42,435 bases of DNA, taken from a virus. The stretch spans positions 1 to 42,435 of the IMG/VR virus record IMGVR_UViG_3300042477_000051; one strand, written 5' to 3'. A model generated the notes under the pieces. That model saw nothing but the letters and a program-made list of their open reading frames with translations. It did no database searches and was not told the origin of the DNA. Below, in pieces: positions 38,119 to 42,435 of this stretch (the stretch's first letter is position 1; every line of letters starts with the position of its first letter). Both the position numbers and the translations under genes were made by a program.

Positions 38119-40607
38119 GCATCCTCGACGCAGCACGCGGCAGGTGGCCAGACCTGCTGCAGCAGCTTGCTGGCTTGACCGCCGATCAGCTCACTGACAA
38201 GCATCAGCCGTGCCCGCTTTGTGGTGGCAAGGATCGTTACCGCTTTGACGACCAAGACGGCTCAGGCTCTTGGTTTTGCAACAAGTGCGGCGGCAAGGCC
38301 GGCACTGGCGGCGCAGGCAGCGGTATGGACATGCTGATGCGTCGCACGGGCTTGAGCTTTGCCGAAGCAGCGCAGCGGGTTGAGCAGCATCTCGGCCTAG
38401 CCAAGCCAGTACCAGCACCGCCTCTGAAAGGCTGGGATGCCCACTGGCGGTACACAGACACCTTTTATGTACTGCGGCGCAATTTGCCTGATGACGGCAA
38501 AGAAATTCGCCCCCTCTGGTTTGATGGCGAGGCATGGCGTCGCAAGGCACCGCCATCACCCCGTCCTTTGTACTGGGCGCGTCGTGATGCCAACCTGCCG
38601 CTGCTGATTGTTGAAGGCGAGAAGGCTGCCGATGCAGCCGCCGCGTTGTTTCCCGGCCATGCCGTACTGACCTGGGCGTCAGGCTGCCAGGCGATTGACA
38701 AAGCCGACTGGTCCCCTATCACTGGCCGCCGCTGCGTGTTATGGCCTGATGCGGACATGCCAGGCCGTGAGGCAATGGCCAAGCTAGCGCCACGGTTGCT
38801 TGCTGCTGGTGCCGCGCAGGTTCGCATCGTGCATCCGCCTCAAGGCGTACCAGAAGGCTGGGACCTCGCTGATGCGGACTGGTCGCCGGCTCAAGCTGCA
38901 GCGCATCTCATGTCCAACCGCTCAGCACCTGTTGAACTGCCGGATCCCGTGGATGCACCGTTGCTGAGTAAGCCGGTTCCAGAACCCGATCCCATACCGC
39001 AGGCTGATAGCTGCTTTACCTGCCTCGGCTTTGACAATGACAGCTTCTACTACCAGCCGCACAGCACCGGACAGGTAACCCGCCTCTCACGCAGCAGTCA
39101 CACCGGAACCAATCTCGTGTCACTGGCGCCTCTTGGTTACTGGGAAACCCTGTACCCATCCAAGACTGGCGTCAACTGGACCGCAGCAGCAAGCAGCTTG
39201 TTTGAACGCCAGGCCGCTGTTGGTGTCTACAGTCCAGACCGGATCCGTGGCCGTGGCGCTTGGTGGGATAAGCGCGTCAGCGTGCTGCATCTTGGTGATC
39301 GTCTGGTGGTTGACGGCGACCCGCGTGATGTCAGCGCTGGTTTGGCCGGCAGCGGGTACCTTTATCAGCGCCTTGCACGCCTGCGTGGTCCAGCAGATGC
39401 CAAGCCCCTAGCCGATGATGAAGCCTTTGTCCTGGCCGAGCTAGCCGAGCGTTTTCACTGGGAGGTCCCTGCATCCGGCCTACTGCTAGCTGGCTGGGCA
39501 GCGCTTGCTCCGATCTGCGGTGCGCTTGACTGGCGTCCTCATGCCTGGCTAACCGCAGGCGCAGGTTCCGGCAAGTCCGCCATCCTTGACCGCTACATCT
39601 CGCCGCTGCTAGGCGACATGGGTTTGGTTGTAGCTGGCAACACCACAGAGCCAGGCATCCGGCAAGCCCTACGAGCCGATGCCCTGCCGGTGGTCTTTGA
39701 CGAGGCCGAATCCAATGAGCGCACGGACCAGCAGCGGATGCAGGCCATCCTCGGCCTGGCAAGAGTGGCATCGAGCGAGTCCAAAGCCCACACCCTTAAG
39801 GGAAGCCCCGAAGGCGATACACAGCGTTACACCATCAGGTCGATGTTTCTAATGAGCAGCATTGCAACCGCGCTCAAACAAGGTGCTGATAAGTCACGCT
39901 TTGCTCAGCTCACATTGCGGAATCCGAATGAGCTACCAAAAGCTGAACGTATTGCCCACTGGGAAGCCTTAGACCGTGACCTTGACAAGCATGTCTCTGA
40001 AGCAATTGGGCAGAGATTGCAGGCTCGCACTATCGCTCTGATACCCGTAATCCGTGCTAGCGTGCGCATCTTTACCCGTGCAGCTGCTGAGGCATTTGAT
40101 AGCCAACGGCTTGGTGATCAATACGGCACGCTATTAGCAGGCGCGTGGTCTTTGCAGTCCAGTGAGGTCGTTACCCGAGAGCAAGCATGGCAATTGATTG
40201 AACAGAACAACTGGGAACCCTATTCTCAGTCCATTGAAATACCAGATGAAAAGCGCTGCTTACAGCGCATCTTGCAGCATCAAATACGGGTCGAGGGAGA
40301 TAAAACAGTAACCCGAACCATTGGCGAACTTGTAGATCTTGCGTTGCATCATGGCAATGACATGGTTGTAACAACCGAGCTGGCAGTGGCCACACTCGGG
40401 CGTAATGGCATCAAGGCTGAGCAGGGCGCTATCTGCGTGTCCAACACGGCCAACGCCATTGCAGGCATCCTTTCGGACACGCCTTGGAGCAACTGCTGGT
40501 CAACCGTGCTGGCGCGTTTGCCAGGCGCCGAGAAGGTGGGCGTTATTTGGTTCAAAGGTTCAGGCGGTAACAGTCGAGCCACCAAAATCCCCCTTGAAGC
40601 CGCCTGA
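38115..40607 (+). CDS. Primase-helicase (zinc ribbon, Toprim, DUF927-like ATPase)
   Basis: An 830-residue replication enzyme. Residues 33-58 form the primase zinc ribbon (CPLCGGKDRY ... CNKCGG). Residues 160-225 are a Toprim domain with VEGEK (E168) and PDADMPG (D212, D214). Residues 300-560 are a DUF927-like helicase with Walker A GAGSGKS (482-488) and Walker B VVFDEAE (526-532), followed by RSMFLMSSIATALKQGADKS. It should make primers and unwind DNA as one polypeptide. No phage DNA polymerase is seen, so host polymerase III is probably recruited through the phage clamp. Confidence 0.93.
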   Translation: MSILDAARGRWPDLLQQLAGLTADQLTDKHQPCPLCGGKDRYRFDDQDGSGSWFCNKCGGKAGTGGAGSGMDMLMRRTGLSFAEAAQRVEQHLGLAKPVPAPPLKGWDAHWRYTDTFYVLRRNLPDDGKEIRPLWFDGEAWRRKAPPSPRPLYWARRDANLPLLIVEGEKAADAAAALFPGHAVLTWASGCQAIDKADWSPITGRRCVLWPDADMPGREAMAKLAPRLLAAGAAQVRIVHPPQGVPEGWDLADADWSPAQAAAHLMSNRSAPVELPDPVDAPLLSKPVPEPDPIPQADSCFTCLGFDNDSFYYQPHSTGQVTRLSRSSHTGTNLVSLAPLGYWETLYPSKTGVNWTAAASSLFERQAAVGVYSPDRIRGRGAWWDKRVSVLHLGDRLVVDGDPRDVSAGLAGSGYLYQRLARLRGPADAKPLADDEAFVLAELAERFHWEVPASGLLLAGWAALAPICGALDWRPHAWLTAGAGSGKSAILDRYISPLLGDMGLVVAGNTTEPGIRQALRADALPVVFDEAESNERTDQQRMQAILGLARVASSESKAHTLKGSPEGDTQRYTIRSMFLMSSIATALKQGADKSRFAQLTLRNPNELPKAERIAHWEALDRDLDKHVSEAIGQRLQARTIALIPVIRASVRIFTRAAAEAFDSQRLGDQYGTLLAGAWSLQSSEVVTREQAWQLIEQNNWEPYSQSIEIPDEKRCLQRILQHQIRVEGDKTVTRTIGELVDLALHHGNDMVVTTELAVATLGRNGIKAEQGAICVSNTANAIAGILSDTPWSNCWSTVLARLPGAEKVGVIWFKGSGGNSRATKIPLEAA

Positions 40608-40651
40608 CTGTTCGGAGGCGTTCGGCCGAGAACCATTGGCATGACTGGAAA

Positions 40652-40677
40652 CTAACGGTCCTAACGGTCCTAACGCT
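40652..40677 (+). repeat. Tandem 9-bp iteron-like repeats, left array
   Basis: CTAACGGTC occurs at 40652-40660 and 40661-40669, followed immediately by CTAACGCT at 40670-40677. The three are head to tail with no spacer. They start 45 bases after the primase-helicase stop. Confidence 0.9.
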
Positions 40678-40689
40678 TTTTCAGAAGAG

Positions 40690-40756
40690 CCCCCCTTTAA
40701 GAGAGAGGATGTAAGTGTGTGGGTGGGTGGGGTGTCGCTCTTTATGTATGTATATG
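40690..40756. other. Skewed central part of the putative origin
   Basis: Between the left and middle repeat arrays lie a CCCCCC run (40690-40695), a purine stretch, three G runs (GGGTGGGTGGGG at 40721-40732) and an A/T-rich segment TTTATGTATGTATATGTTTT (40741-40760). The strand asymmetry and the A/T-rich block resemble an unwinding region. Only three strong G runs are present, so a full intramolecular quadruplex is not assured. No coding frame of note is seen. Confidence 0.5.
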
Positions 40757-40762
40757 TTTTTT

Positions 40763-40784
40763 AGCGTTAGGAGTGTTAGGTTAG
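40763..40784 (-). repeat. Iteron-like repeats in inverted orientation, middle array
   Basis: AGCGTTAG at 40763-40770 is the exact reverse complement of the third left repeat. GTGTTAG follows with a nine-base period (40773-40779), and GTTAG at 40780-40784. The middle array therefore mirrors the left one across the central region. Confidence 0.8.
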
Positions 40785-40826
40785 GGGCTCAGCCCAGTGG
40801 TGGCGGGCGATCTGCGCCGAACGCCC

Positions 40827-40855
40827 ACCGTTAGGCTACCGTTAGGACCGTTATG
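40827..40855 (-). repeat. Iteron-like repeats in inverted orientation, right array at the gene start
   Basis: ACCGTTAGG at 40827-40835 and 40838-40846, then ACCGTTATG at 40847-40855. The last copy includes the ATG of the ribbon-helix-helix gene, so a bound protein would cover the translation and perhaps transcription start. These are reverse complements of the left CTAACGGTC units. Confidence 0.88.
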
Positions 40856-41125
40856 AAAGAAGTCAAAGTCCGGTTTGAGCCTGCGGACCTCGCAGTGCTG
40901 GACCAGCAGGCCGCAGCGGCAGGCATCACCCGCTCTGAGCTGGTGCGCTCACGGGCACTTGTTTCAAATTGTCAACACGGCCTTACCGTTGCTGGTTACC
41001 ACCGTCTAGTGTCCGATGCGCTAGCCAATGTGCGCGGGGACATCCCACGACGCATAGTTGAGCAGCTTGTCGCTTATGTCATTACATGGATCTCATCAAC
41101 ATCTCAGCCAAACAGCAACCCGTGA
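40853..41125 (+). CDS. Ribbon-helix-helix DNA-binding protein next to the repeat array
   Basis: A 90-residue protein. KEVKVRFEPADLAVLDQQAA and AGITRSELVRSRALVS form a ribbon-helix-helix (strand, helix, turn, helix) in the first 45 residues; the remainder is helical and may oligomerise. The start codon lies within the last of a set of ACCGTTAG repeats. It is probably the protein that binds these repeats, either as autoregulator or as part of an origin complex. The end overlaps the next gene by 40 bases. Confidence 0.75.
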   Translation: MKEVKVRFEPADLAVLDQQAAAAGITRSELVRSRALVSNCQHGLTVAGYHRLVSDALANVRGDIPRRIVEQLVAYVITWISSTSQPNSNP

Positions 41126-41286
41126 TCAACCGGCTTCATGACGCCATGGAGCACGCGCTTGCGTATGCCGCTGCCATCCGCGACAATGCTCAAGACGATC
41201 AGCAGCCAATCCCTGCTGAACTGGTCAGCTCGTTTGAAGCCGATTACAACCGCCTGGTTTCAATCCTCACCGAAGCCGCCATATGA
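41086..41286 (+). CDS. Small hypothetical helical protein
   Basis: A 66-residue acidic protein. It contains VINRLHDAMEHALAYAAAIR and PAELVSSFEADYNRLVSILT, two amphipathic helices. The start ATG 41086 gives a 40-base overlap with the preceding gene; GTG 41123 would remove the overlap but also the first 12 residues. The end overlaps dnaN by four bases, so it is coupled to the clamp. I recognise no family; a clamp or replication accessory role is only a positional guess. Confidence 0.6.
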   Translation: MDLINISAKQQPVINRLHDAMEHALAYAAAIRDNAQDDQQPIPAELVSSFEADYNRLVSILTEAAI

Positions 41287-42323
41287 AACTCATCACCACG
41301 CAGGCTGATCTCAGCCATGCGCTGCGCACCATCGCCCCAGCCATCAGCACCAGCAACAGCCACCCGATCCTGAGCTGCTGCCTGATTGCTGCCGATGGCG
41401 CAACCATGACCGTGACCGGCTTCAACCTCGACCTGGGCATCACGGTCACCGTTCCCGCAGCCGTAGACACATCTGGCACCGTGGCGTTGCCGTACCGGCT
41501 TCTGGCAGGTCTCGTGAGCCGCATGGACGACGGCGAGCCTGTGACGCTGTCAGACGGCGCTGTGACGGCTTCCAGCGGCTCCTATGGGCTTGCTGTGCAG
41601 GATGCAGCCGATTACCCCGCCATGCCGGTTGTGAAGGCTCCTAGCGCTGAGCTGGACCTGACCGCTGGCGTGCGTGCTTGCATGGCAGCCGTCAGCACCG
41701 ATGCCAGTAAGCAGATCCTCCAAGGCATCCACATGGCAGCCGGGTTCATGGAGGCCACCGACGGCCACCGGCTGATGCGTGTGCCCGTAGCGCTGCCCGA
41801 TGGCATTGACCTGGTACTACCATCTAGCACCATGAAGCTGCTGCAGGACCGCACCGTCACCGTGGCAGCAGCAACCGGCCAAGCGGTGATTGACGCCGGT
41901 GATGGCATCACCATCTACAGCCGCATCCTTGACGGCAAGTACCCCGACGTGGCAGCGCTGATCCCCACCAGCTTCGAGCACGCCATGACCATGGACCGGC
42001 ACCGGTTCACCCGATGCCTAGAACGCGTCGCGTTGATCGCTGAGGCTCACAACAATGCCGTCAAACTCACGGCAAAAGGTGGTGCGCTCACAATCACCGC
42101 CGAGGCCGATGCCAACAACGGCAAAGAGCTGATCACCTTCGAGGGAATTGCCATTGGCTCGTGGGCGTTCAACGTGCACTACCTGCTCGATGGACTGAAG
42201 GCCATGCGGCAAGCAGAGACTGTTACAATGTCGGCCAATAGTGCAACAACGCCAGTCGCGCTGAGGCCGACTAGCATGACAGAGCAGACGTATCTCATCA
42301 TGCCAATTCAAATCCGGGAGTAA
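41283..42323 (+). CDS. dnaN: DNA polymerase sliding clamp (DnaN beta-type)
   Basis: A 346-residue complete beta clamp. The three-domain plan is visible: KLITTQADLSHALRTIAPAI at the start, VSTDASKQILQGIHMAAGFM and EATDGHRLMRVPVAL in the middle domain, ILDGKYPDVAALIPTSFEHA later, and YLIMPIQIRE at the end, like the bacterial C-terminus. It encircles DNA and tethers polymerase. Few phages carry a full DnaN. The stop is only four bases before the terminase small-subunit start, so the clamp is linked to the packaging operon. It may replace the host clamp. Confidence 0.95.
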   Translation: MKLITTQADLSHALRTIAPAISTSNSHPILSCCLIAADGATMTVTGFNLDLGITVTVPAAVDTSGTVALPYRLLAGLVSRMDDGEPVTLSDGAVTASSGSYGLAVQDAADYPAMPVVKAPSAELDLTAGVRACMAAVSTDASKQILQGIHMAAGFMEATDGHRLMRVPVALPDGIDLVLPSSTMKLLQDRTVTVAAATGQAVIDAGDGITIYSRILDGKYPDVAALIPTSFEHAMTMDRHRFTRCLERVALIAEAHNNAVKLTAKGGALTITAEADANNGKELITFEGIAIGSWAFNVHYLLDGLKAMRQAETVTMSANSATTPVALRPTSMTEQTYLIMPIQIRE

Positions 42324-42435
42324 TACAATGGCGCGCAAAAGCACTAAAGACGAGATCCAAAACCGCGTAAATGAAGTTTATGGTTTGCTTTTGCGCGCCT
42401 GGAATCATCATCAGATCGTTCAGTACGGTTCCGAA
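42309..42435. repeat. Right copy of 127-bp terminal direct repeat
   Basis: Identical to bases 1-127. It holds the last codons of dnaN and the first 108 bases of terS. See the left copy for interpretation. Confidence 0.95.
42328..42435 (+). CDS. terS: Terminase small subunit, 5' part cut by the window end
   Basis: The first 36 codons of the same small-terminase gene that starts at base 20. It is not a second gene; the window end cuts it and the circular join restores it. The GGGAG ribosome site overlaps the dnaN stop. Confidence 0.93.
   Translation, partial: MARKSTKDEIQNRVNEVYGLLLRAWNHHQIVQYGSE

Noticed and set aside
40676-40767. CGCTTTTT and TTTTTTAGCG considered as paired intrinsic terminators
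   Set aside because: Neither T run follows a stable hairpin; they are better explained by the repeat arrays and the A/T-rich core.
1-42435. tRNA genes, CRISPR arrays and insertion sequences
   Set aside because: I found no cloverleaf-like sequences, no regularly spaced repeats with unique spacers and no transposase or terminal inverted repeats.

Overview
The window is a complete tailed-phage genome in circular form. Its first and last 127 bases are identical, so the unique length is 42,308 bp and the genome closes on itself inside the terminase small-subunit gene. The content is that of a siphovirus: HK97/lambda-type capsid genes, a lambda-type long flexible tail (tape measure, M, L, K, I, J), a two-domain endolysin and a full replication/recombination set. 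I see no integrase, excisionase pair or CI-like repressor, so a lytic life style is the simplest reading. A primary-type sigma factor and several small gene families that I associate with picocyanobacterial phages suggest a cyanobacterial host such as Synechococcus/Cyanobium. That host call is an inference, not a demonstrated fact.

Layout. 20-13956 (plus): terminase, portal, MuF-like head protein, small basic proteins, scaffold, major capsid protein, decoration and connector proteins, a large adhesin with two carbohydrate-binding-like modules, neck proteins, tail terminator and tail tube, closed by a strong intrinsic terminator. 14025-25783 (plus): tail assembly chaperone with a predicted +1 frameshift, tape measure, tail tip M-L-K-I-J and a long repeat-rich fibre. 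25832-29338 (plus): small late proteins, lysis genes, a metallophosphoesterase and an HNH nuclease. 29362-37884 (minus, one small plus gene inside): sigma factor, dCTP deaminase, zinc ribbon, many very small genes, SSB, HTH protein, RecT/Bet, PDDEXK exonuclease, VRR-NUC nuclease, SF2 helicase and HNH nuclease. 37954-42323 (plus): ribbon-helix-helix protein, primase-helicase, a 245-bp non-coding region full of CTAACGGTC-type repeats, a second ribbon-helix-helix protein and a complete DnaN-type sliding clamp that runs directly into the terminase genes.

How it works together. Nearly all genes overlap by 1-4 bases and so are probably co-translated in long operons. The divergent point at about 37.9 kb separates the minus-strand recombination/nucleotide genes from the plus-strand replication genes and carries an inverted repeat over weak facing promoters. 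The repeat array at 40.65-40.86 kb is the best candidate for a replication origin and/or operator. Two sigma70-type promoters precede the portal block and the scaffold/capsid block. The phage-coded sigma factor (with a non-canonical region 4) and the phage-coded clamp placed just upstream of the late genes are the two most unusual elements, and together they raise the possibility of clamp-coupled late transcription.
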